Below, in pieces: positions 46,567 through 57,782 of a stretch of 64,000 nt of DNA (position 1 is the stretch's first letter; each line of letters starts with the position of its first letter). This stretch comes from Apium graveolens (Eukaryota > Streptophyta > Magnoliopsida > Apiales > Apiaceae). The notes under the pieces are model-generated. The model worked only from the letters and a program-made list of their open reading frames with translations. It ran no database searches and was not told where the DNA came from. The translations under genes and the position numbers were made by a program. The stretch spans positions 171,102,790 to 171,166,789 of the forward strand of contig NC_133647.1 in assembly GCF_009905375.1 (NCBI RefSeq). Direction: 5' to 3'.

Positions 46567-47537
46567 GTAGAGCCCAAAAATTTGTCATAACCAACATTAT
46601 GGAAACGATGGAAATCGGATTGAAATATTGGGGCATCAATGAAATGACTAAAGGCATTGTTCTTTCGGTGTTGTGGGCTCATCAGAATCTGATCCGTAAA
46701 GTCCCTCTCAGTTGTGTTTCACCTTGGGGGTGAATGTGAGCTCCGAATCACCCCGCATTATACCCCCTAGCTGTTAAATTCGAGAAAAATAACCAAGAGT
46801 ATTAAATATCATCATACCGGAACTAGCAGAAAAAATGAACTCTACATTCCGATGATCAAATCAAACAAGAACAATTCTTAATCTTTTTTTAAAAAAAATA
46901 TATGCAACCAAGCTAAATTCCACTTTACAAATAAAAAACTGAATTTCATAATTGCAAGTCACAATACTCCCTCATTCTCAAATTAACTGTCATGTTAACT
47001 TTTATGTGTTTAAATAAAATGTGAATGTAAATCGAAGAAGAAAACACTAACCTTGCAACCAAGAGAACAAAATTTGAAAGTGTCAAGAAGACTTCTTCCG
47101 CAAATTTTACAGGTATTGGTAACTCCTTTTCCGGGCCTGGGTTGTGGACGCTCATTCAAGAACACAATCTTGGCACTATTGATGATGTATGTTTGGACAC
47201 AAGCTATGTCTAAGTACTTTTGAATTTCACTTACTCTCACCACATTATGATAAGAAGATCTTCTTATCTACAAACATAAACGAAATTATGCCATAATAAA
47301 ATAAATTTGAACCTAAGAGAAGTTTATAAATTGAAGTCTTAAATAAAAACCAACCTGAATAATATGGTGATCTTTGTGATGAATTAAACAGTAAGAACAA
47401 AGAGCATTTCCCATGTAATCCAAACATTACATGTTGCATTCACTTTTGCTCGAAACTTCATGAGCTGGGCATGGAACAAAGTAATTTGCTTTCAGCAGTG
47501 GTTTCAACCTTGGCGGGCTAATATCTTCAGTTCCCAT
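46567..47537 (-). pseudogene. PLATZ zinc-binding transcription factor pseudogene
   Basis: Minus strand, three exons with canonical GT-AG borders: 47537-47355, 47267-47052, and 46770 leftward into gypsy element A, resuming at 33270. Exon 1 starts at an ATG (47537) and reads LKPLLKANYFVPC with the PLATZ/B-box-like Cys/His series (CNM, CLDYMGNALCSYCLIHHKDHH). Exon 2 has [32 protein letters not shown] and [20 protein letters not shown], a near-perfect PLATZ core. Breaks: TAA at 47427-47429 inside the zinc region; TGA at 46708-46710; a frame change in exon 3 near 46650; and the 13.3 kb element A in exon 3. PLATZ proteins bind A/T-rich DNA and act in the nucleus. An alternative start upstream of 47537 is possible. 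Confidence 0.88.
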
Positions 47538-47539
47538 TC

Positions 47540-47830
47540 CACTAATTGGACTTACCTATAACATTATATAATATCAAAAACTGCATACTATGAATCACAT
47601 AACAATCTAGCATTACACTTGTCTGCAAGGTTCGAACCCTCGATATTAAAACCAATTGGACTTGCATATAACATTAATAATATCAAAATTGTGAATCACA
47701 TAAAGTACACTTGTTTGTCTGACATGATTTGAACCCTCGATATTAAAACCAATTGGACTTACCTATAACATTAATAATATCAAAACTGCATACTACGAAT
47801 CATATAACAGTAGAAATAATGAAACACTCT
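47540..47830. repeat. Three imperfect tandem copies of a ~100-bp unit
   Basis: aattggacttacctataaca and its variants recur at about 47544, 47653 and 47751, each followed by attaataatatcaaaa and, in two copies, ctgcatactatgaatcacat. ggttcgaaccctcgatatta-type words lie between. They sit just upstream of the PLATZ start codon and look like a local tandem duplication. Confidence 0.75.
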
Positions 47831-48195
47831 CATGGGCAGGACTAATATATAAAATTAGAGATTCTCTCCAGTAGGCGCATATCCATGCCACCTAAAGTTC
47901 AGAGTGTAGACTGATTTATAGCCAAAAAAGTTACCCTAACTTTTACTTTTTCCTGATCAATTCTATAGATCAATAGAAGATAACAAAAGAACATCAACAT
48001 CACAATTAAGATTTAACAGAAAGTAAGGTTTAAACTCTTGATGTAGGTATGGAGGGAGTAATAAGTTTGTGTCCAAGTCATGCTAAGAAAAAGAATATGA
48101 TGATTGTTAAATCTATGACTATCTGATTGTAGTTTATCAAATTCAAAAGATAATTCAAGTAAAAGACTGCAGTTATAGATGAGAAGCTAGCTGAC
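47831..48195. other. Spacer between PLATZ and cytochrome b5 relics
   Basis: AT-rich, with no supported gene. I looked here for the heme-binding exon (HPGG motif) that should follow the cytochrome b5 first exon on the minus strand and do not find it. Confidence 0.55.
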
Positions 48196-48285
48196 CTTGC
48201 CAGAGATGATGAACCAACAATCAAATTTCTTGTGCTTAGAAATCTCCTCAAAGGTAAGAAGTTAGTTATCAACAGCAGCACCCAT
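48196..48285 (-). pseudogene. Orphan first exon of a cytochrome b5-like gene
   Basis: Minus strand, ATG at 48285. After a premature TAA (48262-48264) the same frame reads TFEEISKHKKFDCWFIISGK and meets a GT donor at 48195-48194. This is the N-terminal part of the cytochrome b5 heme-binding domain, whose first exon commonly ends at this Gly-Lys. The HPGG heme-ligand exon and the membrane tail are absent from the next 650 bases, where PLATZ begins. Gypsy element B is inserted 22 bases upstream of the ATG. It is most likely a gene fragment or decayed gene. In a working gene the product is an ER electron carrier. Confidence 0.65.
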
Positions 48286-48306
48286 ATTTCACCAAAAAAC
48301 CCAAAC

Positions 48307-51300
48307 TGTCACGCCCTCAACTTAAACAGCAAATTAAATATAACTATTACAACATTTTAAAAAGAAGTATACACAACCAACTCCAAGATCTTACAGTTTA
48401 GGGTTTGGAACAGCCCAACACTACCAACTATTACATCTGATTTTAAACACTGAGTCCTCACACAAACTACTATCACTTATTCTACCTGAGCTCGAACATA
48501 AGCATCAGCATCACAGGTCTTACGGGCAGTCTGCTTGAATCTAACCATAGCTGCTAGCTGTAAAATCAGGGTAAAGCAAGGAGTGAGCCAAATGCTCAAC
48601 AAGTGCTAACAGTACGATACAAAACATAAATCGAGATATACATAAAAAAATGACAATGGAAAGACATAACCAATGATAACGAGGGATAAAACTATGAGTG
48701 ATGGTATCATTTTGCTTGTATCAAAACAATTTTAAAATCATATCTTAATCAAAATCATTTTATGACGCTACGGATTACAGTCGGTGATCAGCCGCGAAGT
48801 AATCCCGAACCTCGCTGGGTTCTAAAACATTAATGGGAATCCCTAGGCAACTTTTAAGCCTAATATAAGTGTGGAAAGGACTCGCGTCTCAGTCCAGATC
48901 CATCATTCAAAGAAAACATTTATCCCCCTTTGGGACTGAAAACCCACATTTTATTTATTTCAAAAACTGATGCCGAATTATAACTAAAATCTCTTTTTAC
49001 AGTAAACATTTTTATCAAGGGATTATAAAATAACTCAAAACACGGGGAAAAATGGTACTAACTCTCAGAGCCATGAATTACAAAACTATACTCTATTAGG
49101 GTAACTGAATGGTTTTCAAATATCAAAGTTTGGACAAGGGAATTTAGTGAGGCTATTGGATATCATGAAGGGAAATGCCAAATTGGGCTTAAAGCAATGG
49201 TTTCTCATCAAGGTTCAAGTGCTGGATCATCAAGGAGGTAAGCTTCATGAATACTAAGGGTGTTAGGGTATGCAGAAATGATCTTTAACTCAGGATATAT
49301 CAGAATTGTCAAGCTTTAGGATAAGAAAGAGGGTATCAATCAATGAGGAATCACGTTGGTAAGTATCTGACTATCAGAGTTCAAGGTAAGGTTCTATAGG
49401 GTTTCAAGTTTCAGGGTGAGGTATTAATACTTAGGAATCATTAGCATGTTAATCAAGAGGATCAATCAAGTATTATAACAACTCTTTATTTTATCATGAC
49501 ATTCAACTATCATGAAAAAACTTTTGAACTACTTGCAATACGTACTCGAGGGTTCATGACATCTTTATATAATTCAAAGATAACATAAGATAAGCTTGAT
49601 TTAATATATGAAATGACACAGGGTAGTTGTAGCAATGTATGAACTATTAGCAGTAAATACGAAGGTCAAGTTGAATCACTTGCCTTGAGAAAGGCTGGTC
49701 TGGTCTGACTGGTAGGAGTAACTGGAGCTTCACTCGACCTTTACGGCAAGTTTTCCCTCGTCTCGAGATCCTACATAAATAATAATAATCCTTATTATAA
49801 TATATTCTCACCAACTTAACCTATTTACAACCCGAAATTAAACACGGATGGCACTTAGGCCTATATGTACTTAATTTTATATTCACTTTTAAATTACAAA
49901 AGTACACACATAATCACATATCATATATTAATACCAAAATAACTCCATATACACCATAATGCAACACTAGGCTTGGATGATCTCGACTCACAACTTAAGT
50001 CACTTGGTCACTAAACTAGACAAAGTCTTCTAATTTTGGCTTCCTAACTTGGTGTGCCTTTACTAAACTATCCAAGACCTATTGACCCTTACTTGTGCCT
50101 TTTACTCTACTGACCTTATACTATCTTACAACTATGGTGGTCAACCTAAATCTCACTCCTAAATGTTCTAAAACTATGTGATAAGTGAAAGTGCTCACTG
50201 GTGCAAATTTCAAAATGATAACTATGGTTTCTTGAGTGCATTAGACACTCTTAAACTACAAGTTTCCCTTCAAAACTTTTACACAAGACTCTCCTAGCAT
50301 AAGGGCATCTCAAAAACTTGATGTAGCTCAAGGGCCTGGCTTGGGCCTTCTTGGGCCTAAGCTAAAAGTCCAAGGTTCCCCTGTTTTTCTGGGCAGAAAA
50401 CGCCCTGACTTAAATTAACTTGTGACACATGGTTCTAATTCATGTCCTATGAAATATGGTTGGAAAAACTTCTCTGACACTCCCTCTAAATAAGGCCCAA
50501 AAGGGCCTAATGAGGGCCTACCCATGTCATGGTCAAATCTCCCTATTTCTAAGTTGCAACAAAAGTGTCCCCTGCTGGACAGATTTTGTTATTCTACATG
50601 TGCACCTAACCAAAAGACATGCAAACCTCCAACCAACACCTAAAACCTTTTATATACTCCCAATACTAACTTCTGGTGGCTTGGGCCTCAAAGTGCACAT
50701 CAATGACATGGTCAAAACTCACTCTAAACCTCAGGGTACTAAACTGATTTTCTGCAGAAACTATAAGTCTCCTTTCTCCAAAGTCTTGACTTGACAAACT
50801 CAACTACCAACAACCCAATACTCAAACCAAGACTTAAACATGGTAATCTAATGAACTAACTCCCTTATTCTCAAAATAACCTTGGGTGAGATCACCCTTA
50901 CCTAAGGTACAATTATGGCAAAACAAAGGAAACCACATTTCACAACTCACAAATCTTCATGCTTTTGAAACAACCAGATATGTATTTTTATGAAAGATAA
51001 CCACGAATTATTACCATGTATCAATGAGTATTAATCAATATTAACACCTTATTTCTACTGAGATTAAAGCTCACTAACAAAATCTTTCCAAATGATCAAA
51101 ATCTTATAACATTCTAAGAGAAATCCACATGCATGCATGTCTTCGGGTTTTGCAAACCAAAACAACATATTTTCTACATATATTCTATCATAAAATTGAC
51201 ATGCAAGCCTAGCATAAGCTATATCTAGATGATCACTTAGCATGCAAAGAGTTTTATCAAATTTTCACCATAAAATTCAAGCCATTATCACATAAACATG

Positions 51301-52327
51301 CAAAAATTGAATTAAGCAACAAGAATAGTCTTAAGGACCATTCATTCGGCTCCCATATGGTCATGGCCGAATGAAATGGAAGGGAATGGCCATTTAATCA
51401 TCAAGAGTTTCCCTCTCAAGACTTGGCACTTCTCCATTCCTTGTAGTCCTCTCAAAAACAACCCTAAACTCACAAGAATCAAGGTTGTACTTTGAGTTTC
51501 AACTAAAACCTTTACATGCAACCTTTAAACTTAAACTTTCTATTCAAAACTCTTTGAAATATGAGTGATCATGGAAGGGAAAGTAATATTTACTTGTATA
51601 AAGAGTGGAAGCTTGGTTGAGGATTGAAGAAAAAAAAATGGGGAGGGAGTTTCAGCTAAAAGCCGAGAGGAGGGAGAGGAGGGCCGAGAGTGAGAGGGAG
51701 GAGGGAGGGAAGAAAAAGTGTGGTGGTGAGTGGAGTGTGAAATGATCATGGCACTTGCTTGTTTTATAGTTTTTGTGTTGCCAAATGTGAGTGGAATTAG
51801 GAATTGACATGATTACCCTTCCACTTGAACTTGGTTCAATTTGCATGCAAGGGTAAAGAAGGTATTTGGCTAGGAAATAAGAGTTAGTGGGGTGGTTATT
51901 GACTCTTTAGCCCTTTTGGAATGTATAGAAGGGATTTGCATGCAAGGATAACTATGTAATTTGTTAATTATAACAATTATCATTTAGAAAGATTTATTTT
52001 TATAAAATAAAATACAAGTTCAAAAATTATAAAATTTATACCATAAAATAACTTGGATTTTTAGAAATTTTATAAAACTACTTTTGAATTTTGTGAATAA
52101 AATAACTTTTAAAAGAAAATTTCTCCAAGGTTTAGAATATTCCTTATAAATCAAAAATAAAGCAAATAAATAAACTCTTACTTTGAAAAATCATATACTA
52201 CATAAAGCAAATTTAAAATGCAGAAATTTTTCATTCACACAAGGCACAACCATTAAGTATATTCACTTACGGCTTTAATATCACACAAAATCCACAGATA
52301 TTATTACATAAAATGCCGGTCGTAACA
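48307..52327 (-). repeat. 3' LTR of gypsy element B
   Basis: 4021 bp. On the minus strand it runs TGTTACGACC...GGGCGTGACA. It keeps a TATA-like CTATAAAAC (51761-51769, minus). It is the inverted partner of the right LTR of element A across a 1.74 kb spacer. Confidence 0.95.
51761..51769 (-). promoter_or_regulatory. TATA-like box in 3' LTR of element B
   Basis: The minus strand reads CTATAAAAC, just upstream of a C/T-rich leader-like stretch. The same site in the 5' LTR (61245-61253) reads CCATAAAAC. Confidence 0.5.
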
Positions 52328-52340
52328 TCATCTCCCCCTT
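52328..52340 (-). other. Polypurine tract of element B
   Basis: The minus strand reads AAGGGGGAGATGA directly before the 3' LTR, with CCCTTAAGGG upstream as in element A. Confidence 0.9.
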
Positions 52341-52361
52341 AAGGGATTCTGTCCCCAGAAT

Positions 52362-55300
52362 CTAAGAGAACAGATGAGGATACCGGGAACGCATATCAGA
52401 CTCTAACTCCCAAATTGATTCTTCGACCTTGGGGTTCCTCCAAAGTACTTTCACTAACTTTACCGACTTATTCCTAAGACTCTTTACTTGCCAGTCGAGT
52501 AATTTGACAGGTTGCTCCACAAATGAAAGGTCTGCCTGAATTTCTACAGGTTCATATTCTATCACATGGCTAGCGCCAGGATTGTACTTAAGCAACGACA
52601 CATGGAACACATTATGCACATGCTGATACTGAGGTGGTAAGGCCAACTCATAGGCCACCTTTCCCACTTGACTCAATATTTCAAAAGGACCTATATATCT
52701 AGGTGCTAACTTCCCTTTCTTGCCAAATCTCATCAACCCTTTTCTAGGTGACACCTTCAACAAAACAGCTTCGCCAATTTGGAATTGAACATCCTTACGC
52801 GCTGGATCCGCATACTTCGTCTGTCTATCTTGAGCAGCAAGCAACCTTTTCTGAATTAACTTGACTGAATCATGCAACTGTTGTACCAATTCCGAGCCGA
52901 GAATTCTTCCTTCTCCTACTTCATCCCAACTTGTTGGTGATCTACATTTTCGCCCGTACAAAGCTTCGTATGGTGGCATGCCGATACTGGAATGATAGCT
53001 ATTGTTGTAAGAGAATTCAATCAACGGCAAGTGATCGTCCCAACTTCCTGCAAAATCGATTGCACAATTGCACAACATGTCTTCGATTGTTTGAATTGTC
53101 CTTTCACTCTGACCATTAGTCTGCGGGTGGTATGCCATGCTCATATTCAACTTCGTGCCAAGACATTCCTGAAATTGCTTCCAGAATCTCGAGATAAATC
53201 GGGGATCTCTGTCTGAAACTATTGATACGGGTACTCCATGCCTCAGTATGATTTCGCGTACATACAGATGAACCAATTTGTCCAATGATGACTTCTCGTT
53301 AATTGGAAGGAAATGCGCTGACTTCGTAAGATGATCAACTATAACCCATATTGCGTCATGCCCGGATTTCGTTCGCGGTAGTCCTACTATAAAGTCCATA
53401 GCGATATTTTCCCATTTCCATTCTGGAATCTTCAGGGGCTGAATTAATCCGCTTGGTCGTTGATGTTCTGCCTTCACTTTCTGACAAGTATAACACTTCG
53501 CAACCCATTCTGCCACGTCTCGCTTCATATTTGGCCACCAAAAGTTCTTCTTTAAGTCTCGATACATCTTGGTACTTCCCGGGTGGATTGAAAATTTCGA
53601 ATTGTGGGCTTCATGGAGGATCTCATTCTTTAATTTAGGTACATGAGGAATCCATATTCTGGAAGAGAACCTTAGTATCCCTTGCTCATCCCTTTGAGTA
53701 TTAATCTCCTCTCCAGATAACTGATTCTTATTTTTCTCCATTACTTCTTGACATTTCCTTATCTTTTCCACTAGTGTTGCCTGAAAGGTCATTGCACGAC
53801 AAACTTCCTCAACTTTTCTGCAAGCACAAAGTTCCAGTTCAAACCTCTCGATTTCTTCAGATAACTCTTTTAATGTTATCATCATATTCAGTCTCGCTTT
53901 CCTACTTAGAGCATCGGCCACAACATTCGCCTTTCCTGGATGGTAATTTATCGAGCAATCATAGTCCTTGATCAATTCCAGCCATCTCCTCTGCCTCATA
54001 TTGAGCTCCTTCTGAGTGAAAATGTACTTTAAACTCTTGTGATCCGTGTAGATTTCATATTTCTCTCAATAGAGGTAATGTCTCCAAATCTTAAGTGCGA
54101 ACACTATGGCGGCTAGTTCCAAGTCATGCGTCGGGTACTTTAACTCATGCAGTTTCAACTGTCTTGACGCATATGCGATCACTTTACCGTGTTGCATTAA
54201 CACACAACCCAAACCCTTATGTGAAGCGTCGCTGAAAATTACAAAGTTCCCTTGATCATCTGGAAGTACTAACACCGGAGCTGTTACCAATTTCTGCTTC
54301 AACTCTTCAAAGCTATCCTCACATTCTGCACTTCATTCAAACTTTTGATTCTTTCTGGTTAACTTAGTCAATGGCGTGGTAATTTTCGAGAAATCCTTGA
54401 CGAACCTTCTATAGTATCCGGCCAATCCTAGAAAACTTCGCACTTCTGTAGGAGTCTTTGGCCTTTCCGAACTCATAACTGCCTCAATCTTTGCCGGATC
54501 CACTTTAACTCCTTCATTTCCAATGACATGCCCCAAAAATTGAACTTCCCTTAACCAAAACCCACATTTGGTAAACTTGGCATACAACTTCTCTTGACGA
54601 AGTATCTCCAATGCTATCCAGAGGTGCTGCTTATGTTCTTCTTCCGACTTAGAATAAATAAGGATGTCATCAATGAACACCACGACAAACTTGTCTAAAT
54701 ACTTCTTAAATACTAGATTCATCAGATCCATAAATACGGCCGGAGCATTGGTCAATCCAAACGGCATTACTAGGAATTCATAATGCCCATATCTGGTCCT
54801 AAATACGGTCTTGGGAATATCTTCTTCCTTGATCTTTAATTGATGGTATCCCGATCTCAAATCGATCTTTGAAAAGCATTTTGCTCCCTTCAGCTGATCA
54901 AAAAGGTCATCTATTCTAGGTAGCGGGTAGCGGTTCTTGATCGTCACCTTATTTAACTCCCGATAATCTATGCATAGCCGCATACTCCCATCTTTCTTTT
55001 TGACAAACAGAACAGGTGCTCCCCATGGTGACGTACTTAGCCGTATCACTCTTTTATCTAACAATTCTTGTAACTGGCTCGCCAACTCTTTCATTTCTGC
55101 TGGTGCCATCATATATGGGGCCTTTGAAACTGGTTCCGTGCCTGGAGCAAAGTTGATCTCGAACTCGATTTGTCGATCTGGTGGTAAGCCTGGTAGTTCG
55201 TCGGGAAACACATCGAGAAACTCGTTAACTACGGGGATATCTTCTATGCTGGGACTGTCTTTTTCTGAATCCACTACATACACTAGAAACGACTCACAAC

Positions 55301-56969
55301 CTTTTCTAAGTAGCTTCTTAGCCTGAACAATTGTAAGAAATAGTTGCTCTTGCCTCTTCCCCTTGAATACTACCTTCTTTCCATTCTTCGTCTTTAAATA
55401 CACCTTCTTGGTCTTACAATTAATCTGAGCACTATTTTCTCCTAACCAATCCATGCCTAAAATTATGTCAAACTCTCCCAACTTGAAGAGTATCAAGTCG
55501 GCTGAAAACTTATACCCCGAAATATCGATCTCACACTTTGGACAAAATTGATTCACAGGAATCTTCTCTTGGTTCGCAATTACCATATTTACTATCTCAC
55601 TCAAAATCATTTTATCACATTGAAACTTATCAACAAAATTTTCTGATACGAAAGATCTTGTTGCTCCCGAATCAATCAATACTTTAGCTTTGACATTATT
55701 GAGTAAAAGTGTACCTGCTATCACCTCAGAATTCTGAACAGCATCCTTCATCTTCAGATCAAATGTCCTTGCTGTTGCTTGCAGGGTTGGTGCGGGTGGT
55801 GGAGGTAATGCTAATACCTCGGCTGGCACGCTTGCACTGGTACTTGCCACGTTCATCAGAGCTTTGACTGGTCCGGTTGCCTTGCACTCCCTAGCTATGT
55901 GTCCAGTTCTCCCACACTTGTAACACGTAACTCCTGGCTTCAGCATCTTGCACTCATTTTCCATATATCCCTTCTGATTACACCTATAGCATGTCATGCT
56001 CAACTTATTACACATTTCGGGGTGCCTTCTTCCACAGTGCTTGCATTCCGGTCTCTGGAACCTGTTTTCTCCAACTTGCCCTTGGCTTGCCTGATTGTTC
56101 CCCTTCGATTCTTGCCTTTTACCCAAATTTCCTTTCTTTTGAAAATTTCCGCCCTTCTGGAATCCGATCCTCTTTACATTCCGATCTTGTGAACTTCCCA
56201 CTTCAGACTTTTCTCCATAAAATGGAACCTTCCTCTTCTTGTTATCCCTCTCCTTCCTTGACTGCATCCCATTATTCTCAATCAGAGCAGCTTTCTGTAC
56301 TACTCTCACATAAGTATCAAGCTCAAACATAGCCACTCTATCTCTGATCCAAGGCTCCAATCCTTGTTGAAATTTCTTTGCTTTTTCCTCCTCAGTGCTG
56401 GTATACTTCGTCACAAACCTTGACAACTCAGTAAACGTTTTCTCATACTCCAGTACAGTCATGTTCCCTTGCTTCAACTCAAGAAATTTAAGCTCCATCT
56501 GATTCTGCATGTACTTAGGGTAATACTTGTCCAGAAATAACTTCTTAAATCTTTCCCAAGAAACCTGTTGAGTGACTTCCATAGCTTTTACTGACTCCCA
56601 CCAATAGATGACTTCTCCCTTCAAGAAGTAAGTAGCATACGGCGTCTTCTGATCGTCCCCTAACTGTACCAACTCAAAAGCCCTTTCCATCTCCTTAACC
56701 CATGTGTTAGCTATCACTGGATCAGTGGTATCATGAAATGCAGGTGGATTCACACTCTGAAAAGCCTTGAAAGTGACAATTTGTCTAGGTGGTACTGGTG
56801 GTTCAGGTGGTTGGTGTGGTTCACGGTTATCTTGGTTTTCAATTCGTTGTTGAAGAGTTAGTTGTTGTTGAGCTATAGCATTGGTTTACTGTTGCAAAGT
56901 TTCCAGTAGTCGAAGAATATTTGGGTCTGTGGGGGATGTGGTTGTTGGGTTCTTCTTTTTGGGAGGCAT
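52362..56969 (-). pseudogene. Gypsy gag-pol polyprotein with chromodomain (element B), three stops
   Basis: A single frame from the ATG at 56969 to 52362, about 1530 codons. The order matches element A: Gln-rich N-terminus, gag fold, three zinc fingers, protease ([12 protein letters not shown]), RT with FIDDILIYS, RNase H, integrase with zinc finger and D, D, E residues, GPF/Y module and chromodomain-like C-terminus. Breaks are TAA 56886-56888 (CAA in A), TGA 54333-54335 (TGG in A) and TGA 54066-54068 (GGA in A). The stretch 54333-56753 holds 806 open codons covering most of gag to RT. The first zinc finger reads [12 protein letters not shown]. It is the better preserved of the two copies. 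Confidence 0.93.
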
Positions 56970-57287
56970 GATCTTGAAATAAGAGTTATGTTAAAACAGA
57001 TATGAATGATAAAATGATTCGAGGGTATCACATGGCATTCTTATTTACATATGGGGTCAAGTTTCCAAATTAAGCAGATATGGTGATGCATATAAAAACG
57101 TAAAATAACAGTTAAGAGCAAATGGAACGATAGAACATAATTGTTGAAGTTTTAAAGGTCACAATACATAGGATTAGGACAAAGTTTGATTCTAGAAATC
57201 ACAGGCTTATTTTAAGGAAACAACGTAAACAACTGGGGATTCCACAGAGTCTGATAGTACAACAACATGAAAGGTAAATGGAAAGAA

Positions 57288-57701
57288 CTAAGGCTCCACT
57301 CCATCTGAACGGGGCTTGGTAGTCTTTTCCTCTCGAAGCATCTTCACAATGCTCTGGAGCTCATCCGCCACCATCTGAATGACATACTGGGTGGTACGGT
57401 CCCGGTGCGCTGGCATCTCCTCAAGCTTAGTGTTGACGTACTGAACGAAGGTCTCAAGTCTCGCAGTCATCTGCTCCTTGGGCTTCCCTTCGTAGTTTCG
57501 GTTGTCCGGATACACGTTCTTCAGTCGGTCTATCAGTCGGTCGAACTTGCCCTGAAGCATGTCGAACTCGCGCCTCAACTCAGCATACACCGAGAAAGCA
57601 ATAGTGTCGTCCGACCCAGAGGATGACGAGGAATGCGCCCTTTGCTGACAACCAATAAGAGAAGTATTAATAATAAATTTACTTAACCTACTCTCTCGCA
57701 T
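57288..57701 (-). CDS. Small ORF ahead of gag (element B), 137 codons
   Basis: Minus-strand ATG at 57701, directly downstream of the primer site, open to a stop at 57288-57290. The protein starts MRESRLSKFIINTSLIG. A Ser-rich part (SSSSSGSDDT) is followed by a charged helical part (YAELRREFDMLQGKFDRLID, then NTKLEEMPAHRDRTTQYV) and a basic tail. It has no zinc finger or catalytic motif, and no domain I recognise. It is intact here and frameshifted in element A. It is separate from gag, which starts about 320 bases further on. An upstream accessory ORF is known in Ogre elements, but I see no likeness to one. Confidence 0.65.
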   Translation of the reverse strand: MRESRLSKFIINTSLIGCQQRAHSSSSSGSDDTIAFSVYAELRREFDMLQGKFDRLIDRLKNVYPDNRNYEGKPKEQMTARLETFVQYVNTKLEEMPAHRDRTTQYVIQMVADELQSIVKMLREEKTTKPRSDGVEP

Positions 57702-57765
57702 ATTATCTATAACCTACACACATATCCTATAACCTATTTGGGCTGTCCAGGGACTCTAAACCGTA

Positions 57766-57777
57766 GCTCTGATACCA
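57766..57777 (-). other. Primer binding site, initiator Met tRNA (element B)
   Basis: The minus strand reads TGGTATCAGAGC five bases inside the 5' LTR end at 57783. Confidence 0.93.
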
Positions 57778-57782
57778 AAACC

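Noticed and set aside
46319..46657. 112-codon frame on the minus strand spanning the A LTR end and PLATZ exon
   Set aside because: A shifted reading of PLATZ exon 3 running into the LTR; the exon frame is elsewhere.
48078..48281. 67-codon frame overlapping the cytochrome b5-like exon
   Set aside because: Different frame from the b5 match; no motif of its own.
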